Position numbers and translations under genes: made by a program. Below are positions 52,765-64,000 of a stretch of DNA of 64,000 bases, piece after piece (position 1 is the stretch's first letter; every line of letters starts with the position of its first letter). The notes beneath the pieces are model-generated. The model did not search any database, was not told the origin of the DNA, and saw only the letters and a list, made by a program, of their open reading frames with translations. The stretch is from Glossina fuscipes (taxonomy: Eukaryota > Arthropoda > Insecta > Diptera > Glossinidae), in contig NW_023998417.1 of assembly GCF_014805625.2 (NCBI RefSeq), forward strand, positions 10,988,744 through 11,052,743. Direction: 5' to 3'.

Positions 52765-52816
52765 TCACTAGGAACTCTTCTTCCAGATTATCACTAGTAA
52801 CTCTTCTTCCTGATTA
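52765..52816 (+). repeat. 26-bp tandem duplication
   Basis: Two adjacent 26-base units (52765-52790 and 52791-52816) start TCACTAGGAACTCTTCTTCC and TCACTAGTAACTCTTCTTCC and differ at two positions. Probably a recent local slippage event. Confidence 0.8.
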
Positions 52817-53332
52817 ATATCTCTTTCAATCATTGACTTATTTGTTTGTCTGACCAGGACAAGATTCCATTGTACTCCTCCAAAGTATTGTGCTTGCGTT
52901 CGTCACCTGTCAGATTTTAGAGGTGACTCTGGATGTTTTATTTGGGTACTTGCTCGCAGGCAGGCTTCACCCCGTTCACCCCCACATGGAACGGGAAAAC
53001 TCACAGTCAACAGGCCGAGGATGATTAGTTCTCGGAGGTAGGTACATGGACGTGTCGCTCCATCTGGAAAGAGCTAGGCCTATCTAAAACTCCTGCAAGC
53101 AAACTCTTTTGGAAGAAGTTCATAAAGTATTTCAATCTTAAATAGTACATAGCTACTTAGAAATTTCTAAGGTGACGAATAATAAAGAAATTTAGAAAGA
53201 ATTGACAATGCCCTCCTGCCATCCAACCCCCCACCTCTTCAACTCATTCACTCTCGCGTTCCTCTTCGCTTTCGGTCACTTTCACTCTTCATGTCTATCT
53301 TTCTCTCTTTCTTTCGGTCTCTCCAAAAGCTG

Positions 53333-53334
<2 letters not shown>

Positions 53335-53364
<30 letters not shown>
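53335..53364 (+). repeat. (CT)n microsatellite
   Basis: About fifteen CT units in a longer pyrimidine-rich stretch from about 53,210. Confidence 0.85.
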
Positions 53365-53367
<3 letters not shown>

Positions 53368-53989
53368 CCCTGTCGATCTCTCTATAAGTTTTTCTCTTGA
53401 CCTGATCTTTGTCTCTTGTAATTTCCCTGTCTTTAGACCGTGTGGAGCAAGTGTAATTATTTTACGTTAGTGATGTTTTAAAGAAGAAAGAAAAACGTAA
53501 ATTTCCTTTTTACCAATAAAATAATTTTTTTTTTTTAATATTTTTTAACGATCAATATCTTAAAAAATGAAGCAATAATTTTTTCAAGTGTAAAAAACTA
53601 ACTATAATGATCATGATGATTATAATTGACTGCATGTGTCAGTGCGTGTGTATATATTTTGCGTTCATATCTTTTTCATTTTATTTATGTGTCATATTCA
53701 GTCATCAGTTGTACAAGCTAATGGTGTATTTTCAATTAATTCCAGGGTGCTTGTTTTAAAATCATACTCATACTCTCATGCTTGCATACGAACGTACATA
53801 CACACGCGAATTGTGCATATACGCTTTGCGCCCATGTAGGCATTAACATTATAGCAAATGAAGGCATGAAGATCTCTCAGAGGCATTATAACAAATATAA
53901 TAATATGTTGTTGCTGTTATTATTATTGTTATTATATGGCATTTATTTACAATGATTATAATGCGAACGATGATGACGATGCTTGTGCA

Positions 53990-54090
53990 TGGATGAATAG
54001 ATAGATAGATGGTTGGATAGTTGGATAGATGGATGGATGGATAAATGGATGGATGGCTGGATGGCTGGATGGCTGAATGGATGGATCGAT
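53990..54090 (+). repeat. (GGAT)n minisatellite-like tract
   Basis: About 100 bp of GATA, GGAT, GGTT and GGCT tetranucleotide variants; a continuous 4-bp period with point changes. Confidence 0.85.
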
Positions 54091-54609
54091 TGTTGATGGA
54101 TGCGGATGACGATGATGATGGTAATGCTGATGTGGATATAAAGGCGAATGAATGAATTGATGAACTGCCATCAGTGCAGTAGCGTTAAACCTATATTATG
54201 ATGCGATTGCAGATACGTTACACACAGTGTCTGTCTTTCATATCGTTGCTGTTTCTATTAGCTGTAAATGCAACCAACCATTTTGGGTCTTTTTCTTCTT
54301 TTTGCTGTTGATGTGTGGTTTGACTCTTTGAAAAACAACATGTCTTCATATATATTTTCCTCTACATGTATGTGTCTACTGTTCAAAAGTCGCTATAATA
54401 TGACCGATGCATGGTTGAATATCCACGAGTTTTTTGTCTCTCCCGCTCTCTCTCTCTCTCTCCCTCTCTGTCTCTACCCGACCTCATCCCCGTTTTTGTC
54501 CTCGTCACTTGCCATCCGTAAGAGTATTTGTTACAAGCAACGAAATGTCTAAACATATAAAATAAATGTTGTGTCACACACAAACACATCGCATTGTATA
54601 TCATAAATA

Positions 54610-54720
54610 GCAATGCGTTGCAAATTGCTTAGCAATTAGTTTTTCATTAAATTAAAACGCATTGCAATTTTTGTAACCATACACGGATTTTTAATTGCAA
54701 TAAAATAAAATTGCAAAAAA
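54610..54720. promoter_or_regulatory. Cluster of ATTGC/GCAAT motifs with nested inverted repeats
   Basis: GCAATGCGTT (54610-54619) and AACGCATTGC (54656-54665) are exact inverted repeats. Between them lies AATTGC-TTA-GCAATT (54623-54637). Two more ATTGCAAT-like sites and an ATTGC follow by about 54,715. ATTGCAAT resembles a C/EBP-type site. It lies within the Dr intron. Confidence 0.35.
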
Positions 54721-54822
54721 AAGAAAAAGAAAAAACAATAGGAAAAAATCAGAAAAAAACATCATAACAACGACTTGTCTTATTTTTGTGTTTTTTTTCT
54801 ATTGCTGATGTTATTGCAGTTA

Positions 54823-54823
54823 G

Positions 54824-54854
<31 letters not shown>

Positions 54855-54860
54855 CGTCGT
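54823..54860 (+). repeat. (TTG)n microsatellite
   Basis: TTG units ending in TCG; similar TTG/CTG tracts lie at about 54,975-55,050, 55,190-55,245 and 55,489-55,545. Confidence 0.9.
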
Positions 54861-57019
54861 TGCTGTAAGTGATCATTTTTTCGCCTTAAAGTGAAAACGT
54901 TTTCACAATCTTTTGCGAATCTTGCTTTACATTTTATGTAATTATACGCCCGAGTGTCAGTTATCTGTCGCTGGTTTTATTACTGTTGCTGTTCGAATTG
55001 TTGTTATTGTTGTCGTTGCCGTTGCCATTGCCGCTGCTGTTGCCGTTGTTTGAGTTATTTACCCTTTTGGGTTTTTTGCTTTTTGCGCAAACTTGCTTCA
55101 TTCGCTTACTTACACTTACTCACTTGCATCAATTGTGTCCGCTTTGGATTTCATAACCAATCATGTCTGTTTCAGTTTCATTTATTGTTGCTCATGTTGT
55201 TGTTGTTGTTGTTGTTGCTGTTGCTGTTATTGTTACTACTGCTGTTACTATTTAGTTACGTTTTTGTTTCTGTTTAATTAATACCAAATTAGTTTGAAAT
55301 TCTTTCCTTGTTTTATTTGGATGGATAGATATATCCAATATATATACAACATCGGCAACACAGCCTTATTTAATTGCAGTCAAAGTGTTGTTATCTGTTA
55401 TTTTTCTGCCACAAGTTTTTGGTTTTTTTTTTCTTTTCTTTTGGTTTCTTTCAAAATTTCAAGTATTATCAAGTGATACACGCTTACACTGCTGCTGCTG
55501 CTGCGCTGCTGTTGCTGCTTCTACCGCTGCTGTTACTGTTATTGGTACTGTTACTATATGTTATTGCCCACACAGTATCGCATTTAACCAAAAATATACG
55601 AAAAATTAAGGCCAATTAATGTTTTTTTTTTCTTCTTATTAGCACCTTTTTCGTTGCTATTCACTTAAAATTGTCAATCATTTGATAGTACGTTCAAATT
55701 GTGTGTAAATCGTAATTAAATTCTAATTTGGCAATTGAATTAAAATTGCTTAATTTTTTTAACCAAATATGAGATCGTGCGATTTTTTTCCTAAATATAA
55801 ATATTTTTTCTTTTTTTTTTTTTTCTTTATATTGAAATCTTGTGAGACGCTTGTGAAAGTGGTTTCATTTCAAATCTTACTGCATTTCTTGCAAAACCTC
55901 GACGCGCTTTTACTCTCTTACACATTATTATTATTATTATTTCTTTATTTATTTTTTTTTTTTCATATAAAAATTGTAATTTATGCTTAATTTCGTAATG
56001 ACAAAATGTAACATTAGCTTGTTTCTCATATCAAGCTTTTTGAAACATATGCAAAATGATTAATTAATCAACGTTGAAGTTATGTCAGTTATTTATAATA
56101 TTGCTTTCAACGACCTTGCAAGGCAGTGGTAGTAGCAGTAGGAGTAGTGGTGATATTGCGATCAAATCTAAACTCCATGATGTCTTGTATCGAATGAATT
56201 CAACGCATGCAGTTGTCTTTATGTATAAACCGAATTAGTTCAGTCCCCTGTGCATATAAACTGATGATGACTAGAAAGAATTGGGCAAAAAGTAGGCGAT
56301 AGGATTAGTTACTTGTTCAATGGTGACGTTATATTTAATCCTTCTAACCTCCACAAACATCAATCGGAATCGTTTAAAACATTCATTGAATGGCCGTAAG
56401 CTTTGCAGTGCACTGCTTACCGTGAAGTTTTAATTCCGCGGCGCCCATTGTCATAGATTGTGAAAATTGAACCAATCAGTTGACGTTAGTCTTTGCGTGT
56501 CAGATATATAGTTATATTTACTATTCCCGACATTCGTAAATACCCCGAATTAGTTCACGTTATGCAAAATTCGTAATCGCCATAAACGCTTCCATCAGAG
56601 TCTTGAAGTCTTCACTTGTCTTAGTTCCGTTAGATTGCAACCGTCAATAGGCATTTAACTCTTGAGTGTGATATACATATATAGAAAAATTAATTTATTG
56701 TTAGCAATGAATATTCTGAGCTAATTAGCTGAGGATGTGTCTGGAATTATTTAAATCACTTGACTTAATCGATACATGACAGTAGAGCAATAACTGCCAC
56801 AAGGTGTCAATATCACGCTATCCATTAACGTATTGAGCGAAAATCGCTGTTTTCAGTGATATTTAGCATCAAATGTACAGAAATATTTCGTACCTTGCAT
56901 ATGCACGTCATTGTCTTTATATATTTTATATTAAAAAAAGGTGAATAATTCGTTGTATATTCTTACAATTATATATCATTGTTATAATTAATTTAGCCAG
57001 AGAAGTGCATTTTAAGACT

Positions 57020-57150
57020 AACGTCTTAAAGCCCTAGCATCTAAGGCTATCATCGACCTTATTGAAAATTCTCCAGCACTTGAGATTTTAATCCAAGACC
57101 ATTGAGTGGTTAGTGAAGATCATTTGCTTATTCGGCCACTCAGGCAGACA
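57020..57150 (-). repeat. tRNA-Ser-like SINE, copy D (diverged)
   Basis: The minus strand reads CTGCCTGAGTGGCCGAATAA, with the A-box part TGGCCGAATAAG at 57127-57138 and a B-box-like GGATTAAAATCTC at 57082-57094. The head is as tRNA-Ser-like as the other copies, but the tail aligns poorly. It lies within the Dr intron. Confidence 0.4.
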
Positions 57151-58261
57151 AGCTTAAAACAATAAATCTTATGTATGTTAAAAAAATTTCAAAGAATAAT
57201 TAAGTCAAGCTAAACATGATACAAAAATAAGTACACATCAAGTGGTGGAACTGTTATTACGCAAAATCTGATCCGAACGTGATAAAAGCGCTTCTCTTGC
57301 TTTGGACATGACCGCAACCTTCACGAAGGAGCCTTTGAGGACTGTTCCAGGCTGTAAAATTGCTATATATTTCGTCCTCGAGCATTTAAACTCTGAACAT
57401 TTGTGTTAAGTTAGACGTTAAACTTTCTTCTCCCAATTTTCATGGCTAAGGTAAGGAAAAACAAAATGCTAGAATCTTATATCTATTCTCGGAATACATT
57501 CGAAACAGGAATTCTAGTTTACCCACATCTGTCGTTCCCTGTCTCCCTCTTCCTTGGACTGCCATTCTTTCTAAACATTGTCATGCTTACACGTATAGCT
57601 TATCGGAATAACATCATGTCATGATGTCGCAGATCGCAAGTCATATTCTTATTTGTGTGGTTTTCGTCACTTAAAAAGTGTTGTGTGTGGAGCGTTACTG
57701 TTGCTGCGAGTTCTCGAATACCAAACTTGATAGGAAGCCACACAAACTACATCAAGAAGCCTCTCTATTTTTTCTTATGACTAACGAGCGTGTTTAAAAC
57801 ATTCAAACACGTCTTTGCATTATGCATTTACGTGTCTTGTCTATAACAAAAAACAAAAGAAAATTTTTTAAGTAAAAATATTTTTCTCTTTTTTGTTTTA
57901 TGAATTTTGTCAATTTGTTTCGTTTAAAAATTGTGTAAAAATTGATAAAGAGGGTTCGCTTTATATTATGTAATGCTTTAGGAATTTTTTTTTTTTTTTT
58001 TGTGGACATGATTATCCTCATTACTTTGTACGTAAAAAAGAGAAGCTATTTAATGTTGACTTTTGTGGTTCAAAGAATTTCCTTTTTTTTTGGGTTAAGC
58101 AGTTTTTCTTTTCAGATGTTGATGATGTTTGTATGCTTCTTATTAAACATTTCAATTAAGGTTTAAATTAATTGTAAAATTAAATGCGGCTACTGTTAAG
58201 TCTTTTATATATATATATATACATGTATATTTATTTTATACACATATGTGTATATAATTGG

Positions 58262-58298
58262 TATGCATGTATGTATGTATGTATGTATGTACGTATGT
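58262..58298 (+). repeat. (ATGT)n microsatellite
   Basis: ATGT units with one ACGT variant. Confidence 0.85.
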
Positions 58299-59707
58299 TT
58301 ACGTGGGCATTTGTCTTTATATATCTTTCATTTGTCTTTTGTTGTTGCTGTTGTCTTTATTTTCTACTTGATTTAAGAGTTGATTGTGTGTTGATGATGA
58401 TCACAATGGTGATGATGATGACGATTGTATAGCTTTTGGCTTTGTTTCATGCATTATTTACAAATGATGCAATAAATTATGGTTTGCCATTTTTGTTGTA
58501 GCTGTTGGTTATTTGGGCTTCAGTCTCTCTCCATATCACGGGTGACCTTCTTAATGCTCTTTCGCCGTCGTTCGTATTATTCTTTTAACGTTTAGTTATT
58601 TTGCATTAGCTTGCTTAAGTATGCCTGCCTATACGTATGCCTATGTGCGTTTATGTGTATATGTGTTATTTTTTATTTTTTTTTTTAGTGTTGACTGCTT
58701 AACATTTGCATGGTTGCGGTTTTTATCGTTAAAATTGTTGAAAAAAATTCACTTGTTCTTCCAGCGCTCCCAATGAATTCCATTTTCAAACAAATTTTTG
58801 TTTTGTTTTTTTTTTTTTTTTTGCTCTCACTCCCTTTCGTCCAAATTAAATTAACTTGAGATCAGTTGCCTTCTGGCAATAAAGTTTGCATTCGCAATTT
58901 TCTTTTTTTGCAAAGCAAAATCCCATCACATCAGATCACAGACACCCTTATGTTCGTTTGATTGTTTGTTTAAACGCATGCCTTAAATAATTTCGTTTGC
59001 GTTTACTTCTAGTTTTCATGGGGAAATCAATGTCAACACACAAGTGTTTTAAGTTTTAAAAGAAAGAAAAATCTTGAAAAAATATATAAAAGTACAAAAA
59101 AAAAAAAAAGTACAGCAGCACCAACAACGACCACAACAATAAAAAACAGTTTAAAAAAATGAAGACACTTAAGTTTAGAGTTTTTCTCTAAAAAAAAAAA
59201 AAAAAACAAAAACAAAAAGGAAAAGGAAAAAAATTCTCTGACAAATCGCTTAAGACACCAAATTTATTGGCTGGCCTTGCCTATTAAATGCAATTGTGTT
59301 AAATCGTTGCCATTCATTACATTAAAAAAAAAAACAAAAAAAATTTACAATCGTTTGCTTTTATATAATTTATAAAGTTATAGCTTGGTTTGCGTTTCAA
59401 TTAAAAAACAAAACGAAAATTGAAAAAACACAACAACAAAAAAATAAATAAATAAATAAAAAAAAAAATGCAAATAAAAAGCATTGTCAGGCCACATTTT
59501 CTAATTGATTTGCGATTGTATGCAAATTTGTTGTTAGCTTTTTGTTATTGTTATTGCTTTTCACTTGGCATCGTTCGTTAGATGTCGTCGCATTCATGTC
59601 AACCGTACATTGCTTACAAATTTAATTTATTTTTAATTAGTGCACATTTTAATATATAGTTAAACGGTGGCAGCACCAGCAGCAGCAATGCCAACTACAG
59701 CAGCAAC

Positions 59708-59738
59708 AACAATAATAATAATAATAATAATAATAATA
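59708..59738 (+). repeat. (AAT)n microsatellite
   Basis: AAT units preceded by CAG/CAA triplets from 59,672. Confidence 0.9.
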
Positions 59739-60644
59739 CAATAAATGCTTGCGTTTGCTTATTCCATTCGTATTAAATTCAATTATTTTCCCAATGCAAT
59801 TGTATTGAATGTCTGCTATAAAGGTTTATTAAGTTTATCGTAACAATTGTAATCATCTTATGCGGAAACGACGGCAACATGCGCTGGTATATTACTTCGT
59901 ACTTCAGCGTTTAATCTAAAAACAAATTAACTTAATTGCTTTAGTGAAAGTTCAGTAAATAAATTAACTGTAATTTTGGCGAGTTTAAACGATTATCGTA
60001 ATCGGGTGTGAGAAGAGTTTATCATAAGATTTTCTATAAATTTAAAAAAGAATTTTACATGAGTTCCTCAGTAATTCTTCTTTTCCTCATGTATTTCAGT
60101 TACTTTTTATTCCTTTTCGTAAAATGTGAGGAACGTGAGGAATGTTTAAATTTCGATGAAAATTATAACAATTAAAAATAAAATTAATGTGGGTATATAT
60201 TAATGATCGATATTCATTGCTAAATTACTGTTATTATGCATTAATGGCAATTATTACAACAATTTATTACTTTAAAGCGCCAAACTTTAATCAAACGGCA
60301 TTATGCCGCTAAAGGTCACTTTACGGTTACGACACTTAGTTATATTACATTTTAATTGAACGAGTAATTGTTAACGACGAGAATGATTCCAAAAAAAAAA
60401 AAAAAAAATTGGAAAATTTGAAAAAAAAAAAAATATTTTTATTTTTTAACATAGTCTGTCTGCCTTTAGCTCGATATACATTCAATAGCTTGCAGCTCCC
60501 CTTCTGTTTATCATCGAAGCATTTTCCGAAGCTGGAATATATACACTAGGACATTGCCTTGATGCATAAAACATTCCTTCTATTGCCCCAATCAAAGCAT
60601 GGACTTATACTCATTTTCCTCAAAGTTTGACACGCATGCTGTCA

Positions 60645-60700
60645 AATGATTGGCGTAAAGTATTCGGTCACTGCCGAATAGAATTTTCTTACTTTTTCAC
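60645..60700 (+). repeat. Terminal hairpin of a dispersed repeat (ATTCGG...CCGAAT), copy 2
   Basis: The near-palindrome ATTCGGTCACTGCCGAAT at 60662-60679 is followed by AGAATTTTCTTACTTTTT, closely matching copy 1 over about 36 bases. The upstream sequence from about 60,460 may be the rest of the element but does not align clearly with the 48.6 kb copy. Confidence 0.5.
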
Positions 60701-61972
60701 AAATTCGGTTCATTTTTTCTTGATATACTCTTGACCTCACTTGACCTGCAACAAATTCGCATCATGCTCACCAGTCATTCCTTTTCCTTTTTAAATGGAT
60801 ATTTGAACTGATAATATGTCTGATATTCGTCTTGACAACGAGGACGGCCTCATTTGTACTCTGACACCTAATATTTTCTAGTTATAAGTAAAAGATTAAT
60901 ATGATCCTAAAGTGGAATCAAGTTGAGCTTTAATATTAATTGGATTAACATCTTTCTAATTAAAGCGTTCTATCAGTTAATGGCAAAGGATCTGTCTTAG
61001 AACTTAGATCTAGATGGCTGTCAACTATTGTGCGGTGTTTAATTTTAAACTTATAAAATTCATCGACAATTATATTTTTCAGTCAAGTCGTGTACCTTTG
61101 CGACTACTTTCATGCTTCTTCAACTTTAGCTGAAACCTTGACTTTAAACGTACCATGCGGGCAGGTTATGGTCTTAAAATAGTTTTCGAAAAGGCCCACA
61201 ACAATATCAAAAAAAAAAAAAAAAAAAACAAACAAGAAATGTCGATCTGTGACTTCCAGTCGTAAATCGTATTCTGAAGAACTTCGGAGAAATGTCACAA
61301 TTCTGAAGCACAAGATCTGCTGCCAAATTCTACAAGTGGCCGGACATGAGCGTACAACCTGAAGGGGGATCTTAGTAGTCCTTGGCGGATTCTATATAAA
61401 CCGAAATCCCTTCGCCGATGTAGTAGTCCATTGCTTTCGATGCCTGAAAATCTAAGCTATAGGCGCAACTTAATATAGTGAAAAGTGCTCTGCTTAAGGA
61501 AGTGTAAGAAGAATTTAGACCATTTAAGTCAAGTTAACCTGTAGTACTTCCTTAAGAAGTGGTTTTTTTTTTCAGATTAATAAAAAAATTTAATGGTAGT
61601 GGGCATTGAAGATTCGTTCTCAACGTTTTGTTAAGACTTTCTCTTGTGCAAGTACTTTGTAAATAAAACAATTTCCCCATTAAGTCAATTGGTGATGGCT
61701 TTGATGATGATGGAAATCATTTGTTATCGTTTATATACGTAGTTGCAGTTGTTTTTGTATTTTGTTTGTTATTCATTGCATTACAAGAGAAGACGCCCGA
61801 CCTTTTTTATTTATTTTTTTTGCTTTTCCTCTGTCACATTTGCTTTTTTCTTTCGTTTTGCGATGTCAACACATTAATCGCGAGTGGTAATTGATTGCTT
61901 TTCGTGTTTGTTTGGCGAAGGCTGCACCATAAATGTTGTTTAATTGAAATTGTTTTTCAATCTCTTATTTAA

Positions 61973-62332
<360 letters not shown>

Positions 62333-62391
62333 TACCGAAATGTATGAGCGACTGAACAATCAGCTTGAAGAAAACACCAAAGTATCAATTG

Positions 62392-62424
<33 letters not shown>

Positions 62425-62945
62425 ATTTTTTATTTAATTCAAGTTTTTAAAAAAACGTGCGTCTAGTTTTTCTACTTTTTTTTTTCGTTTTTATTTGTAT
62501 TGAAAACTGAAATTCCCCCCAATTGCTGTGATGTTAGCGCATTTTAACACTTAATGAGAAATAAAATTGAAATAGTTTTGTAAATAGAAACAAAATCCCT
62601 AAAAAACAAATTACAAAGAAAAAAACAAAAAAAAAAAAAGGAAAAGAATAATGTTTAATAAGTTGCAATTTTTTGTACATAAAAGTCAGAACGCTTTCAC
62701 ATATATTCCGGTCTTATAAGAATACTTATTGGCAAAAAGCACCTTTTAAAAGTTTCCTAATAATTTCTTAAAAAAAAAAACAAAAAAAAACAATTAGAAA
62801 AATAGACAAAAAAATTGATAATTTAATAAGCGCGGCGTATGTATGAAGAAAATTCCGATCAAAACAAATTGACGACAAATTAAATTGTCATCACTGATAT
62901 AAATTGCAATTTGTATAACATTCTAAATAGTTAATTTGTATGTAA

Positions 62946-62978
<33 letters not shown>

Positions 62979-63015
62979 TGTATATTTGTGGAAAAAAAAA
63001 AACAATAAACACTCT
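62333..63015 (+). other. Dr: Probable 3' UTR of Dr
   Basis: This AU-rich stretch follows the Dr stop codon. Candidate poly(A) signals AATAAA are at 62560-62565 and 63004-63009. A T-run follows the stop at about 62,393-62,417. Three perfect TGTANATA (Pumilio-type) motifs occur at 62579-62586, 62674-62681 and 62941-62948. A (TA)n microsatellite sits at 62,945-62,972. The true end is not determined; the second AATAAA is my best guess, and a later one at 63774-63779 is possible. Confidence 0.5.
62945..62972 (+). repeat. (TA)n microsatellite in Dr 3' UTR
   Basis: TA run directly after a TGTAAATA motif. Confidence 0.85.
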
Positions 63016-63324
63016 GGCGTTCGTTTATTTAATTTAAAACAAAACAAAACAAAAAAAAAATAAATAAATAAATAAACAAAACAAAAAGAAAGAAAAAAAA
63101 CGCAAATAAACTACAAACAGAATCATGCATAAATGCGATAAGCTTGTACAATATATTATAATTGTATTATAATTGGATAATTTTTTTTTTAGTCTTTGTA
63201 GTGGTAGACAGTTGTGCAGTAATAGATATACAAACCTACTTGTAGTTGCGTAGTTTATAACCATAGAGCTTAACCCCTAATCACTCATTCATATCATTCA
63301 TTTTATGTGCACTTTCTCTCTTTG

Positions 63325-63355
<31 letters not shown>

Positions 63356-64000
63356 TTCTCTCCTTCTCTCTATCTCCTTATCGTCCCCTTCTCCCATTCG
63401 CTCTCTTCCATTTGAGCAGCTCATCTTTCTCTCTCGGTCCGGCTCATTTAATTCATTAATATCTTTTACTCTCTCTGTCGCTCTCGCTCTGAACTCACCA
63501 ATCTGTACTTTGTATTCTATAAATTAAGCAAAAACACAAAAAAAAAAAAAATCATGTCGCTAACATTACGACACGACTTAATTAGTAATGCGGTTCATTA
63601 TATATTTGTGCTCGAGCGATAACATACACGCACATAAACACACACAAATATCTCTTATGGCATATAAATACTTCACACAAATATCTATATACAAAAAAGA
63701 TTACCATAGAATTAGTATTATTATTAATTGAAAATGAAAAATTAGCTTTTATTTTATTTAAATCCTAATTAATAATAAATTTAATTTTAATTTAATACTA
63801 TCAACTGTGTAAAGAGAAAATTTAATAAGAAAACAAAACAAAACAAAAAAAAAAAAAAACGAAAACATCAGAAAAAATATACCGTTAAATATAAAAATAT
63901 ACTAATATAAAAAAAAATAATTTTTGAAAAAAAAAAAAATTGAAATTGTTTTTATACCTTCTTATCACAATGCAGAACTTTGTTTATTCCGATCATAATG
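63016..64000. other. 3' flank of Dr
   Basis: A-rich and CT-rich simple sequence with no ORF of note. AATAAA at 63774-63779 leaves open a longer 3' UTR. Confidence 0.6.
63313..63375 (+). repeat. (CT)n-rich tract
   Basis: Imperfect CT run with TTTC interruptions, in the 3' flank of Dr. Confidence 0.85.

Noticed and set aside
54954..55277. 107-codon ORF rich in Cys/Leu
   Set aside because: Product of TTG/CTG trinucleotide tracts.

Overview
The window looks like a piece of a higher-dipteran (schizophoran fly) nuclear genome. It is very AT-rich, full of poly(A)/poly(T) tracts and simple-sequence repeats, carries decayed mobile-element copies and two assembly gaps (10 N at 3807-3816, 100 N at 18242-18341), and its only recognisable gene has canonical GT...AG splicing. 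The exact species cannot be read from the sequence. A tsetse-like or other AT-rich fly would fit.

There is one protein-coding gene, on the + strand: the fly Msx-class homeobox gene Drop / muscle segment homeobox (Dr, msh). It has two coding exons. Exon 1 (37010-38291) encodes a low-complexity regulatory half with a Groucho-binding eh1-type motif. Exon 2 (61995-62332) encodes the complete Msx homeodomain and the C-terminus. The junction is phase 1 (a lone G plus AC) and the joined reading frame is 1620 bases, i.e. 539 residues plus stop. The intron between them is 23,703 bp and makes up over a third of the window.

Layout: 1 to about 36,600 is gene-free upstream DNA with microsatellites, old interspersed repeats (copies of a tRNA-Ser-like SINE, copies of a dispersed repeat with GGGTATA-type ends, a mariner-like transposase relic) and a diverged direct duplication near 31-32 kb. 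About 36.6-37.0 kb is probably promoter-proximal or 5' leader. 38,292-61,994 is the Dr intron, with further repeats, two diverged tandem duplications, and clusters of short palindromes that could be cis-regulatory. 62,333 to about 63,010 is the likely 3' UTR with three Pumilio-type motifs, followed by simple-sequence-rich flank.

I found no operon, phage, CRISPR or bacterial-type system. The most interesting non-coding signals are a perfect two-half-site p53-type element at 5718-5740, the duplicated block at 31,079/32,092, the palindrome and hairpin cluster at 45.29-45.53 kb, the ATTGC/GCAAT cluster at 54.61-54.72 kb, and the previously unlinked SINE copies. All functional readings of non-coding DNA here are inference from motifs only.
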